Source: Pseudonocardiales bacterium
GTDB taxonomy: Bacteria; Actinomycetota; Actinomycetes; Mycobacteriales; Pseudonocardiaceae
Direction of reading: 5' to 3'
Assembly (NCBI GenBank): GCA_019241525.1
Contig: JAFAWY010000059.1
Span: forward strand, 1 to 56,306
DNA length: 56,306 bases
Shown: piece by piece, positions 1-8,961 of the stretch
How positions within the stretch are numbered: position 1 is the first letter of the stretch
Layout of the letters: each line of letters opens with the position of its first letter
The notes under the pieces: model-generated
What the model was told of the DNA's origin: nothing
What the model saw: the letters and a program-made list of their open reading frames with translations, nothing else
Database searches by the model: none
Position numbers and translations under genes: made by a program

Positions 1-2
1 TG

Positions 3-1841
3 CTCGCTGCCACGCTAGGCGCGCAGATCCTGCTCGCACCTGGTGCCGGGGCCGCTGGATTCGTCCCGATCAGCGGCTCCGGTTCCGGCTGGAGCTCGAA
101 TTTGTTGGATCAATGGCGGCGGGGTGTCAACAACCTTTACGGCATGATGGTGAGCTTTTCGCCGGATAACTCGACGAATGGCCGTACCGACTTCCGGGCT
201 GGTCAAGTCGACTTCACCGTCTCAGACGTGCCCTACGCCACCAGCGAGGAAGGCATTGCTGACCCACCCCCAGCACGGCCTTTCGGATACCTGCCGATCG
301 TCGCGGGCGGCACCGCGTTCATGTACAACCTCACGATCGGTGACAAGCGCGTCACCAACCTTCGACTGTCCGGCGAGACCATCGCGAAGATCTTCACCCA
401 GGCAATCACCAACTGGGCTGATCCGGCGATCAAAGCCGACAACCCCGGGCTCGCCCTTCCCGCGAGGCGCATCGTGCCCGTGGTGCGGTCAGACCCCGCG
501 GGTCCCACCGAGCAGTTCACCACCTGGTTGGCCAGCCAGTACCCGACGATCTGGAATCCCTATTGCGAACGTGCCGGCAGGCAACTCGCACACTGCGGGT
601 CGGCCTCGTCCTACCCACTGATGCCAGGCATGCAAGCCATGGCGGAATCGGCCGGGCTGACCGGGTTCGTCGCGCAGGGCTCCAACGACGGCGCGATCAC
701 CTACGTTGAGTACTCCTACGCCCGCAAGGCGGGTCTTCCCGTCGCCAAGGTGCTAAACGCTGCCAACTACTACGTCGAGCCCACCGCTGGCAATGTGGCT
801 CTGGCCTTGCTGGCGGCAAAGGTGCGACCAGACCTGACGCAGGACCTGAGCCAGGTCTACAGCGATCCCGATCCGCGCGCCTACCCGCTGTCCAGCTACA
901 GCTATATGATCGTTCCCCAAGCGCGGGCTGCCAACTTCGGCACTGACAAGGGCCGCACGCTATCTGAGTTCGCCTATTACGCAGTGTGCGACGGGCAGCA
1001 GCAGGCCGAGACGCTGGGTTACGCACCGTTACCGATCAACCTCGTCCAAGCTGCCGTCGTCCAGATCAACCAAGTTCCCGGCGCTACCCAAAAGATCAGT
1101 AGTTTTGACCTGACGAACTGCCACAACCCGACGTTGTCCGTCGATGGCGCCGATCAGCTGATCAAAAACGTGCCGCAGCCACCACCCTGTGACCTCAAGT
1201 CAGCGTTGACTCAGTGCGCCAGCGGTACCGGTGGCGCACTGGCGCCGACGGCTACCACCATCACGCTGGACATGTCTCCCGCTTCGCCGTTGGCGGCGAA
1301 CGCCGTGGAGACCCTGGCGGCGACGGTCCGGCCTTCCTCGGTATCAGGCACGGTGCAGTTCAAAGACGGGGTAAGCAGTATCGGTGGCCCGGTGGCCGTC
1401 TCCGGCGGCACCGCATCGACGACCACGACGTTGGCACCGGGGAACCACTCATTGACCGCGGTGTTCACCCCCACGGATCTGTCGGACCTGAACGCATCAA
1501 CGTCCCCGGCGATATCCGTAGTGGTCGATGCGCCGGCCGGCGCAAAGGTCACCAGGACCACGTTCACGGTGATCCCGAGCGGTCCGATCATTCAAGGCGT
1601 TCCGGTGATCCTCGTCGCGCAGGTGGCGCCCGCGAATGCCGCAGGCACGGTCCAATTCATGGACGGAGACACCCCATTGGGTGCGCCACGGCCGGTCTTC
1701 GGTGGTTTCGCCCTGATGGTCACCTCGCAGCTGACCAAGGGAACGCATTCCCTGACCGCAACGTTTACCCCCGCCAATCTGGCGACGTTCGCCCCCTCGG
1801 CGCCGCTACCGGTATCGCTCAGCGTGACCGGGCTGTCATAG
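3..1841 (+). CDS. PstS-like substrate-binding protein with C-terminal Ig-like repeats (5' truncated)
   Basis: The frame is open from the first bases of the window, so the N-terminus lies outside it. Near the start, an Ala/Gly-rich stretch that could end a signal peptide leads into ISGSGSGWSSN, which resembles the phosphate-contacting Ser/Gly loop of PstS proteins. DFRAGQVDFTVSDVP and the later KIFTQAITNWADPAI also fit the PstS/SBP fold. After about residue 415 come two roughly 100-residue Ig-like repeats of the Big_3 type, marked by GTVQFKDG and GTVQFMDG. There is no LPXTG sorting signal and the protein ends shortly after the second repeat. It is probably secreted and surface-associated. Binding of phosphate is inferred; another oxyanion is possible. 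It is separate from the complete pst operon at 15.4 kb. Confidence 0.85.
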   Translation, partial: LAATLGAQILLAPGAGAAGFVPISGSGSGWSSNLLDQWRRGVNNLYGMMVSFSPDNSTNGRTDFRAGQVDFTVSDVPYATSEEGIADPPPARPFGYLPIVAGGTAFMYNLTIGDKRVTNLRLSGETIAKIFTQAITNWADPAIKADNPGLALPARRIVPVVRSDPAGPTEQFTTWLASQYPTIWNPYCERAGRQLAHCGSASSYPLMPGMQAMAESAGLTGFVAQGSNDGAITYVEYSYARKAGLPVAKVLNAANYYVEPTAGNVALALLAAKVRPDLTQDLSQVYSDPDPRAYPLSSYSYMIVPQARAANFGTDKGRTLSEFAYYAVCDGQQQAETLGYAPLPINLVQAAVVQINQVPGATQKISSFDLTNCHNPTLSVDGADQLIKNVPQPPPCDLKSALTQCASGTGGALAPTATTITLDMSPASPLAANAVETLAATVRPSSVSGTVQFKDGVSSIGGPVAVSGGTASTTTTLAPGNHSLTAVFTPTDLSDLNASTSPAISVVVDAPAGAKVTRTTFTVIPSGPIIQGVPVILVAQVAPANAAGTVQFMDGDTPLGAPRPVFGGFALMVTSQLTKGTHSLTATFTPANLATFAPSAPLPVSLSVTGLS

Positions 1842-2045
1842 CCTGCAATCTCTTCTGCAAGTGCACTAGGTGGCCGCTTCGGCACCGTAAGTGATTCACC
1901 GTAATGGCACGACGTGTCCTAAGGGCAAACGTCGTGTACAAATGCAAGAACAGATGCAATCGCATATCCTCGCGCTGCCTCACAGGGAGTGTTGACCGCT
2001 CTGGTCGGCTGCCTGCTGGCCGGAGTTGATGGAGAGGTTCAACAG

Positions 2046-2273
2046 ATGTCGCTAGTCACCAACGGTATGCCGGTCGGGGGACTGACGTGGAGAAAGAGCA
2101 GTCGCAGCAACCCCAACGGCAACTGTGTGGAGTTGGCGGGGCTGGTACCCGGCAAGATCGCCGTACGCAACTCCCGGCATCCGGCGGGCCCGACGCAGGT
2201 CTACAGCCGTGCCGCGATGGCCGCGTTTATCGGCGCGGTGAAGGGCGATGAGTTCGCTTCCACGGCTGGGTGA
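2046..2273 (+). CDS. DUF397 domain protein
   Basis: A 75-residue protein with the DUF397 signature WRKSSRSNPNGNCVE near the N-terminus and a VRNSRHP segment, followed by a C-terminal helix (AMAAFIGAVKG). The start is ATG 2046, preceded by GGAGAGG at 2031-2037 with 8 bases of spacing; an upstream in-frame GTG at 1989 has no comparable site. DUF397 proteins are small actinomycete proteins usually encoded beside an XRE regulator with a DUF5753 domain, and such pairs have been described as Scr1-like toxin-antitoxin or developmental modules. The next gene is exactly that partner. The biochemical activity of this copy cannot be read from the sequence. Confidence 0.9.
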   Translation: MSLVTNGMPVGGLTWRKSSRSNPNGNCVELAGLVPGKIAVRNSRHPAGPTQVYSRAAMAAFIGAVKGDEFASTAG

Positions 2274-2370
2274 TCCACTACCTCAGAGCGGGGAAGCCAT
2301 AGCCGGGCTTTCCGGGCGTCTTACCGCGGTCTATGGTGAGACCATCCGTAGTGCTTCACCCGTAGGAGGA

Positions 2371-3273
2371 ATGGTGAGAGCGGCTCGGTCGGGTCACGAT
2401 CCGGCCTTAGGTCACGCTCCGGTACGACCGCAGGGGCCCACCGCGCTTCGTATCGTGTTGGGCAATCAGCTACGTCAGCTCCGAGAAGCAAGCGGAATCA
2501 CTGCTGGAGCAGCTGGCCACGCGATTCGGGCGTCCCATGCCAAGATCAGCCGCATGGAGCTCGGACGGGTCGGGTTCAAGGAGCGTGACGTGGCGGATCT
2601 GCTCACCCTCTATGGAATCACTGACGAGCAGGAGCGCGGTGCGTTTCTGGCGTTAGCACGGCGGGCCAACGTGCCCGGCTGGTGGCACCACTACAGTGAC
2701 ATCTTGCCGGCGTGGTTTGAGATGTATCTCGGCTTGGAGCAAGCGGCCTCGGTGATCCGGACCTACGAGCCGCAGCTTGTGCCTGGTCTGTTGCAAACCG
2801 AGGAGGGTTCGCGGGCTGTCTTCCAGCTTGGCCACCCGGACGCCAGCAGCGCTGATATCGAGCGCCGGGTCGCACTGCGGATGAAACGCCAGCGTGTCCT
2901 CACTCAACCGGAAGCTCCGAATTTGTGGGCTGTGATCGACGAGGCCGCGTTATGGCGCCTCGACGGGCGCGCCGCGATGCGCAACCAGATCCAGCATCTG
3001 ATCGACATGGCGGAGCTGCCCAACGTCACGCTGCAGGTGATGCCGTTCTACTCGGGGGCGCACGCAGCCGTCGGCGGTCCGTTCACGATCCTGCGATTCT
3101 CCGAGCGCGATCTGCCGGACTTGGTCTACCTCGAGCAATTGACCAGCGCGCTGTACCTGGACAAAAACGAGGACGTCCAGCACTACCTCGTGGTCATGGA
3201 TCGGCTTTGTGTGCAGGCCAAGTCTCCGACAGAGACGATCAGGTTCCTCAACAGCACCCTCAAAGAGACCTGA
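2371..3273 (+). CDS. XRE-family regulator with DUF5753 domain
   Basis: An N-terminal helix-turn-helix (LGNQLRQLREASGITAGAA to about residue 75) is followed by a long DUF5753 domain containing EPQLVPGLLQTEEGSRA and VMPFYSGAHAAVGGPFTIL. This architecture is the usual partner of DUF397 proteins in actinomycetes and probably binds DNA as a regulator or antitoxin. The open frame runs back to ATG 2248 inside the DUF397 gene, but ATG 2371 is preferred because AGGAGGA sits directly in front; GTG 2374 is also possible. It converges on the methyltransferase gene with only 13 bases between the stops. Confidence 0.85.
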   Translation: MVRAARSGHDPALGHAPVRPQGPTALRIVLGNQLRQLREASGITAGAAGHAIRASHAKISRMELGRVGFKERDVADLLTLYGITDEQERGAFLALARRANVPGWWHHYSDILPAWFEMYLGLEQAASVIRTYEPQLVPGLLQTEEGSRAVFQLGHPDASSADIERRVALRMKRQRVLTQPEAPNLWAVIDEAALWRLDGRAAMRNQIQHLIDMAELPNVTLQVMPFYSGAHAAVGGPFTILRFSERDLPDLVYLEQLTSALYLDKNEDVQHYLVVMDRLCVQAKSPTETIRFLNSTLKET

Positions 3274-3286
3274 CAAAGCAGATCGA

Positions 3287-4108
3287 TCAAGGCTTTCTGG
3301 CCAGCCCGCAATATTGGTGTACCTCGACGGGAACGCCAATTTCGCTGGTGTTCGGCCGCCACATCGAGCACGACACTACTCCCGGTTCCAGCAGCTCCAG
3401 CCCGTCGAAGAAGCTGATGACCTGTTGGCGGGTGCGGTGCCTGATCGGGGTGCCGCCGTGTTCGTTCCAATGCCGCATGGATGCGTCCACCGCTTCGCCG
3501 TGGATTTCCGCGGTGGGGTGGGAAATAGCCAGGTAACTGCCAGAAGGTAGGGCGTCTAGCAGTCGCTTGACGACGGTGTGTGCTTCGGCGTCATCGATGA
3601 TGTAGTTGACGATGCCCAGCAGCATCAGCGCAACGGGTTGGTTGAAATCCAACGTGTCCGCAGCTTCCTGCAGAATTTTGTCCGGGTCACGCACGTCGGC
3701 GTCCAGATAAGCGGTGGCGCCTTGCGGCGTACTCGTCAGCAGTGCACGGGCATGCACGAGCACCAGCGGATCGTTGTCGACGTAGACGATGCGGCACTCC
3801 GGTGCGGTCGCCTGGGCTACCTCGTGGGTGTTGTTGGCCGTTGGTAATCCGGTGCCGATGTCCAGCAGCTGGCGGATCCCGCGCTCGCCGACCAGGTACC
3901 TGACGGCCCGCAGCAGGAACCCCCGGTCTGCGCGGGCGGCGTCGCGCAGATCCGGATCAATGCGCAGGACCTGTTCCCCGACCGCGCGATCGACCGGATA
4001 GTTGTCCTTACCGCCCAGGAGGTAGTCCCAGAACCGGGCTGAATGCGGAACCGTGGTATCGATGCCCGGAGGGGGCGTCCGTCCGGCCACGGACGAGCTG
4101 TCCGTCAC
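3287..4108 (-). CDS. SAM-dependent methyltransferase (DUF574 / Methyltransf_19 type)
   Basis: The 273-residue product has the signature of the actinomycete DUF574 family: VPHSARFWDYLLGGKDNYPVDR near the N-terminus, then the SAM site RQLLDIGTGLPTANNTHEVA and the acidic strand IVYVDNDPLVL. The start is GTG 4108, chosen because AGGAG lies 7 bases upstream; the frame extends further but without a ribosome site. These methyltransferases are common beside XRE/DUF397 pairs in actinomycetes, and this one sits tail to tail with the XRE gene. The substrate is unknown. Confidence 0.85.
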   Translation of the reverse strand: MTDSSSVAGRTPPPGIDTTVPHSARFWDYLLGGKDNYPVDRAVGEQVLRIDPDLRDAARADRGFLLRAVRYLVGERGIRQLLDIGTGLPTANNTHEVAQATAPECRIVYVDNDPLVLVHARALLTSTPQGATAYLDADVRDPDKILQEAADTLDFNQPVALMLLGIVNYIIDDAEAHTVVKRLLDALPSGSYLAISHPTAEIHGEAVDASMRHWNEHGGTPIRHRTRQQVISFFDGLELLEPGVVSCSMWRPNTSEIGVPVEVHQYCGLARKP

Positions 4109-4280
4109 GTGTCGTCTCCTACTGTTTGCGCCGATTCCCGACCCGGGGGCAACTGTAGCTTCCGGGTGTCCCATCCAGCACTCTTCCGAACTGATGATCA
4201 CGTTCGCGGTCATCACGACCGCACAGGGTGATGTCGCATTTTCGCTAGCTTCGGCCTGCGGTCACGGCAATGCTGGGATC

Positions 4281-5750
4281 GTGCATGAGGACGTCGAGCG
4301 GTGCGTACGCGCGGTGCAGTCGAAGGATGCGCGATTCGACGGCTGGTTTTTCGTCGCGGTGGTCACAACCGGCATTTATTGTCGACCAAGCTGCCCGGTG
4401 GTGCCGCCCAAGCCGGCGAATATGCGCTTCTACCCCAGCGCGGCGGCGGCGCAGCTGGTCGGATTCCGAGCGTGCAAGCGGTGCCGGCCAGATGCCAGCC
4501 CCGGATCTCCGCAGTGGAACGAGCGCGCTGATCTGGTGGCTCGGGCGATGCGGTTGATCGCCGATGGAGTGGTCGACCGGGAGGGTGTTCCTGGGCTGGC
4601 CGCCCGGCTGGGATACAGCATCCGGCAGATCCAGCGGCAGTTGCTTGCCGAGTTAGGGGCTGGCCCGCTGGCGTTGGCGCGCGCCCAGCGCGCCCAGACT
4701 GCGCGGCTGCTGATTGAGACGAGTTCGTTGCCGATGAGCGACGTGGCCTTTGCAGCGGGCTTCGCCACGGTGCGGGCGTTCAACGACACCGTGCGGGAAG
4801 TCTTTGCCCTCACGCCAACCGAGCTGCGTGCTCGGGCCGCGCGCCGGCAATCGCCGGCCGCGTCTGGATCGCTGCTGCTGCGCCTGCCGTTCCGCGCGCC
4901 GCTATGCCCGGACAACCTGTTCGGGCACTTGGCAGCAACCGCTGTACCCGGTGTGGAGGAGTGGCGTGACGGGGCATACCGCCGCACTTTGCGGCTGCCG
5001 CACGGGTCCGGTGTCGCGGCGCTGCGACCGCTGCCTGATCACGTCGAGTGCCGGTTGGCCTTGATGGAACTCCGGGATCTGGCGACGGCTATCGCTCGCT
5101 GCCGGTGGCTGCTCGACCTCGATGCTGACCCGGTGGCCGTTGACGAGCTGCTGCGTAGTGACCCGGTGCTCGCTTCGCTGGTGGACAAGAATCCCGGTCG
5201 CCGGGTACCCCGCACCGTCGATGGGCCGGAATTTGCGGTGCGCGCGGTGCTGGGGCAACAGGTGTCAACCAAGGCGGCCCGCACCCACGCCAGGCGGCTG
5301 GTGGCCGCATACGGTGACCCGATGAACGATCCCGGAGGCGGCCTGACCCACCTGTTCCCCGACATCGCAGCGCTGGCCTCGCTGGACCCGGCTGCGCTCG
5401 CCGTACCGCGGGCACGCCGCACCACGCTCACCACCCTGGTCAGCGTGCTGGCCACCGGTGAGATCGACCTCAGCCCCGCGAGTGACTGGCAACAGGCCCG
5501 GGCTCAGCTTGCTCGCCTACCCGGTTTCGGTCCCTGGACCATCGAGACGATCGCGATGCGCGCGCTGGGTGATCCGGACGCTTTCGTCGCCGCCGATCTG
5601 GGGGTACGCCGCGCTGCCCGGGACCTCGGCCTTCCGGTCAGCGCCTTGGGTCTGACCCGCCACGCCGCCGGATGGCGGCCGTGGCGCGCATACGCCGTTC
5701 AGTACCTGTGGGCGTCCGGTGATCACGCCATCAATCGGTCGCCGGCATGA
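4281..5750 (+). CDS. alkA: Ada-type regulator / 3-methyladenine glycosylase fusion
   Basis: A three-part protein of about 489 residues. Residues 1-75 form the Ada zinc domain with RFDGWFFVAV, GIYCRPSCP and RACKRCRP; the zinc and methyl-phosphotriester cysteines are C34, C38, C65 and C68. Residues about 85-185 are an AraC-type double helix-turn-helix. The rest is an AlkA domain with LPGFGPWTIETIAMRALG and an Asp in FVAADLGV placed like the catalytic Asp of helix-hairpin-helix glycosylases. In this family the N-terminal half senses methylphosphotriesters and activates transcription, while AlkA excises alkylated bases. The start GTG 4281 is by family length; its ribosome site is weak. Ogt follows after 27 bases, so this is probably an adaptive alkylation-repair operon. 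Confidence 0.93.
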   Translation: MHEDVERCVRAVQSKDARFDGWFFVAVVTTGIYCRPSCPVVPPKPANMRFYPSAAAAQLVGFRACKRCRPDASPGSPQWNERADLVARAMRLIADGVVDREGVPGLAARLGYSIRQIQRQLLAELGAGPLALARAQRAQTARLLIETSSLPMSDVAFAAGFATVRAFNDTVREVFALTPTELRARAARRQSPAASGSLLLRLPFRAPLCPDNLFGHLAATAVPGVEEWRDGAYRRTLRLPHGSGVAALRPLPDHVECRLALMELRDLATAIARCRWLLDLDADPVAVDELLRSDPVLASLVDKNPGRRVPRTVDGPEFAVRAVLGQQVSTKAARTHARRLVAAYGDPMNDPGGGLTHLFPDIAALASLDPAALAVPRARRTTLTTLVSVLATGEIDLSPASDWQQARAQLARLPGFGPWTIETIAMRALGDPDAFVAADLGVRRAARDLGLPVSALGLTRHAAGWRPWRAYAVQYLWASGDHAINRSPA

Positions 5751-5777
5751 GGTTGCCGCATAAGGAGACAGATAACT

Positions 5778-6293
5778 GTGGAACATCGAGTACACACCGT
5801 GGTGGACAGCCCGGTCGGCCCGCTTACCCTGGTGGCCGTCGGTGATGTGCTCAGCGGCCTTTACATGAACCTGCAGCGGCACCGGCCGACGGAAGGGACC
5901 TTCGGTGCCCCGGATCCCACTCCGTTCACTGAGGTGATCAGGCAGCTGGGGGAATACTTCGGTGGGCAACGAACAGATTTCGACGTGCCCCTGACACTTG
6001 CCGGCACCCCGTTCCAGCGCACCGTATGGGCGGCACTGCGCGAGATTCCCTACGGACAGACGCTGGCCTACGGTCAGCTCGCCGAGCAGATCGGACGCCC
6101 CGGTGCCGCCCGCGCGGTCGGGCTGGCCAACGGGCGCAACCCGATCGGCATCATCGTGCCCTGCCATCGGGTTGTGGGCGCGACCGGCAGCCTTACCGGT
6201 TACGGTGGCGGCTTGGAACGCAAGCAGTACCTGCTCGAATTCGAATACCGCAACCTGGCTCGCAACGGCGACAGGGTGCTCCTGCATCCCTGA
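5778..6293 (+). CDS. ogt: Methylated-DNA--protein-cysteine methyltransferase
   Basis: A 171-residue suicide repair enzyme that removes methyl groups from O6-methylguanine. It contains the active-site IVPCHRVVGATGSLTGYGGG and the DNA-binding segment TPFQRTVWAALREIPYGQT with RAVGLANGRNP as the helix-turn-helix with the arginine finger. The start is GTG 5778 with AAGGAG about 10 bases before it. It follows the Ada-AlkA fusion closely and is probably co-transcribed. Because the fused upstream protein has no Ogt domain of its own, the pair together supplies the activities of E. coli Ada plus AlkA. Confidence 0.95.
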   Translation: MEHRVHTVVDSPVGPLTLVAVGDVLSGLYMNLQRHRPTEGTFGAPDPTPFTEVIRQLGEYFGGQRTDFDVPLTLAGTPFQRTVWAALREIPYGQTLAYGQLAEQIGRPGAARAVGLANGRNPIGIIVPCHRVVGATGSLTGYGGGLERKQYLLEFEYRNLARNGDRVLLHP

Positions 6294-6368
6294 CAGCCGC
6301 GCGCTGCGCCGTGGCGCCGAATCTGCAGTCTCGGGATTATGGTCAGTTGCCGGCCCCGGATGTGACAG

Positions 6369-6557
6369 ATGACCGTAGTGTGGGGCGTGGTTGTGCTCGG
6401 CGAGGGCAGCCTGCGGGCGGAACTGGCGTTCCTGATCTCCCGTGCGGCGTTGCTGGCGATCTCGTCACTGCTCGCCGCCGCCGTGATAGGACCCGTGGCC
6501 AGCTGGACCCTCTACCAGCGCCGTCATGCGAATACTGAAAAGGACGCCGGGAGATGA
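6369..6557 (+). CDS. Small single-span membrane protein coupled to P450
   Basis: A 62-residue ORF with a hydrophobic stretch at about residues 22-50 (ALLAISSLLAAAVIGPVA) and a charged C-terminal tail (YQRRHANTEKDAGR). Its TGA overlaps the P450 ATG in an ATGA arrangement, which suggests translational coupling and is the main support for it being real. No family is recognised and the ribosome site is weak. It could anchor or pair with the P450, but that is only inferred from position. Confidence 0.45.
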   Translation: MTVVWGVVVLGEGSLRAELAFLISRAALLAISSLLAAAVIGPVASWTLYQRRHANTEKDAGR

Positions 6558-7750
6558 CCGTGACTGGCGACAAGCTGCCCCGCATGCCGTTCCCGCGGTT
6601 TGGCGTACTGGATATTGCGCCGCTGTCCCGGACCTTGCAGGTTACCGCTCCGATCACCCCGGTGCGCACCCCAGCTGGTGATGTCGCGTGGCTCGTCACC
6701 GGGTATTCCGAGGTCAAGGCGTTGCTAGCTGATGCCAGGCTCGGCCGCTCGCACCCCGACCCGCAACGCGCCGCCCGATTTTCTGCTTCCGCGATCCTTG
6801 GCGGCCCGTCCGGCGACTCCACCACTGAGGCTGCCGATCACGCCATGATGCGCCGGCTGCTCACTCCGGCATTCTCCGCGCGGCGCATGCGGGTCTTGCG
6901 TGCGCATGTCACCGAGCTGGTCGAGACGCTGCTGGACCAGCTCGCTGGCCAGGGGAGCCCGGCTGATCTGCATGAGGCGCTGTCTTTCCCGCTGCCAGTA
7001 CAGGTGATCTGCGAACTGCTCGGTGTGCCCTACAGCGACCGGGACCAGTTCCGGATCTGGTCGGCCAGTGCTGGCAATCTCTCTGACCGCGAGATCGCTA
7101 CCGAGGGGCTCAAGCAGCTGGTCGACTACATGCACGAACTGATCACGCACAAGCGGTCCCATCCCGGTCAGGACGTGATCTCCGATCTGATTGCTGCCCA
7201 GGCCGCTTTCCGCTACGGCGACGAGGGCATTGCCGGATTGGCCGCCGCGCTGCTGTTTGCCGGCCACGAAACCACCGTGACCCGCATCGACTACGGCACC
7301 CTGCTGTTGCTCACCAATCCCGACCAGTACGACGCCCTCCGGCAGCAACCCGACCTGGTCGAGAGCGCGGTCGAGGAGATCTTGCGGATGGCGGCTCCCG
7401 GCGGCGGCGGCCTACCCCGCTACGCCAAGGACGACATCGACTTGGCCGGCGTGACCATCCGCGCCGGGGATGCGGTGCTGCTGAACGGTGTCGTCGCCAA
7501 CCGGGATCCCGCCACGTTCACCGACCCTGACCGTTTCGACGTCACTCGCGTCCCTAATCCGCACCTGTCTTTTGGATACGGCCCCCGATTCTGTATCGGC
7601 GCAAGCCTCGCCCGCGTCGAACTGCATGCCGTGTTCACCGCGTTACCCCGGCGTTTCCCTCATCTCCAGCTGGCCGTCCCGCTGGCGAAACTTCAACTGC
7701 GCACCGACACGTTCATCGGTGGCTTCACCGCGCTACCGGTCACGTGGTGA
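6554..7750 (+). CDS. Cytochrome P450
   Basis: A 398-residue soluble bacterial-type P450. The I-helix motif is ALLFAGHETTV, the K-helix ExxR is EEILR, and the heme loop is FGYGPRFCIGASLAR with the thiolate Cys. In the heme loop an Arg takes the place of the His often seen in actinomycete P450s. Length is normal. No ferredoxin or reductase gene is adjacent, so electron partners must be encoded elsewhere. The substrate is unknown. The gene overlaps the preceding small membrane protein by four bases. Confidence 0.95.
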   Translation: MTVTGDKLPRMPFPRFGVLDIAPLSRTLQVTAPITPVRTPAGDVAWLVTGYSEVKALLADARLGRSHPDPQRAARFSASAILGGPSGDSTTEAADHAMMRRLLTPAFSARRMRVLRAHVTELVETLLDQLAGQGSPADLHEALSFPLPVQVICELLGVPYSDRDQFRIWSASAGNLSDREIATEGLKQLVDYMHELITHKRSHPGQDVISDLIAAQAAFRYGDEGIAGLAAALLFAGHETTVTRIDYGTLLLLTNPDQYDALRQQPDLVESAVEEILRMAAPGGGGLPRYAKDDIDLAGVTIRAGDAVLLNGVVANRDPATFTDPDRFDVTRVPNPHLSFGYGPRFCIGASLARVELHAVFTALPRRFPHLQLAVPLAKLQLRTDTFIGGFTALPVTW

Positions 7751-7944
7751 GCAAGTGCCAGAAGGAGCACCCGGATATCCCCTGTTTGGAGTAACGGCTG
7801 CACACCTCGGTGATTGCATCGCCCGCCACCCGTATCAGTTTGGCCGGCAATCTGCACCGTAGGCAGCCGGGTAGGGATCTGCCGTTCACACGCAGGTAAA
7901 CCGGATGTCCTCCTCACGCAAGCCATATTGGGCACTATTCGGCT

Positions 7945-8505
7945 GTGATCAAGTCAAGAGAACAGCTCACGGAACGACACCGAACGCGTCGAGTTCCTCG
8001 AACAGGCACCTCGCTGCGCCACCAGAAAGCTGACGGGGTAGCTACGGTTCTGTGGATCATCGTTATTTCTGTGGTGTTAGCTCTCGCCGTTGGCTGTTCT
8101 CACACGGAACCGGCTTCCTCTCCCACTGTCACCGCCGGGCAGGTCGCCATCCGGCTGTCCGCGCACATTAAATCCATCGCCGCGATGGTTGACTACACGG
8201 CTGCGACCGACAACGAACACCTGCTCGGCCGTCCCGGTGGGTATCTCAGCAAGACGTTGCTGACTGACAACCGTGTCTCTGACAGCGGCAAGGCCATCAC
8301 CCCGGTTGATCGCGGCGGGATCGTCGAGGTGTTTGCAGACAGCGACGAGGCCACCGCGCGGGTCGACTCGCTGCGCAAGGCCGTAACCAACACGGGGTCC
8401 GGCGAATACGACTATCTCCATGGCGCAATAGTCCTGCGAGTCAGCAGGTTGTTGACCCCCAGTCAGGCCAGTGAATACCAGAAGGCCCTCACCGACACCG
8501 GCTGA
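7945..8505 (+). CDS. Putative lipoprotein, unknown function
   Basis: An 186-residue protein starting at GTG 7945 with a long basic N-region, one hydrophobic segment and a lipobox-like LAVGC giving Cys 51, followed by a Ser/Thr/Pro linker. It is probably exported and lipid-anchored; the n-region is longer than usual, so the true start may be further in, though no better start codon is visible. The mature part has regular alternating hydrophobic and charged segments (IVEVFADSDEATARVDSLRKAV) but I do not recognise a family. Confidence 0.65.
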   Translation: MIKSREQLTERHRTRRVPRTGTSLRHQKADGVATVLWIIVISVVLALAVGCSHTEPASSPTVTAGQVAIRLSAHIKSIAAMVDYTAATDNEHLLGRPGGYLSKTLLTDNRVSDSGKAITPVDRGGIVEVFADSDEATARVDSLRKAVTNTGSGEYDYLHGAIVLRVSRLLTPSQASEYQKALTDTG

Positions 8506-8609
8506 AGCCCTGTTCGCGGCGCCTTATCGGTCCAGCCGAGCTTCCTGGTCAGGTCATTTCGAGGCAGAGATGCGCACCGGCCGGATACAGCTACAGCGTC
8601 GGAGGATTA

Positions 8610-8945
8610 TCAAGCCTTGGGACGGATGGTGACGGCAGTTCCGTACGCTGCGACCTCGCTCATGATGTCGCCGATCTCGTTGCAGTCGAACCGCATCGCG
8701 AGGACGGCGTTGGCGCCGCGCGCGGCGGCTGCTTCCTTCAGGCGCTCGGTAGCCTGATCGCGGCTGTCCATGAGCAGCTTCGTGTAACCCCGGGCCTCGC
8801 CGCCGACAATGGTCCGCAACCCAGCACCGAGATTCGAGAATACGTTGCGGGCGCGCACGATCAGCCCGTATACCTCGCCATGCACCTGCACGACTTCGTA
8901 TCCGGGGACGTCATTTATCGTTGAAATAAGGACATCATCGCTCAT
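8610..8945 (-). CDS. YbjQ/DUF74-family protein
   Basis: A 111-residue protein matching the YbjQ (UPF0145, heavy-metal-binding domain) family: VPGYEVVQVHGEVYGLIVRARN at the start, a central GGEARGYTKLL, and GANAVLAMRFDCNE near the end. These proteins form small oligomers; their cellular role is not established. The start is ATG 8945 with AGGAAAGG upstream. It lies 16 bases downstream of the sugar porter gene on the same strand and may share its transcript. Confidence 0.88.
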   Translation of the reverse strand: MSDDVLISTINDVPGYEVVQVHGEVYGLIVRARNVFSNLGAGLRTIVGGEARGYTKLLMDSRDQATERLKEAAAARGANAVLAMRFDCNEIGDIMSEVAAYGTAVTIRPKA

Positions 8946-8961
8946 AAGCAATTAACCTTTC

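Noticed and set aside
1214-1894. 226-codon plus-strand frame overlapping the PstS-like gene
   Set aside because: It is a shifted frame of the Ig-repeat region with Arg/His-rich, non-protein-like composition.
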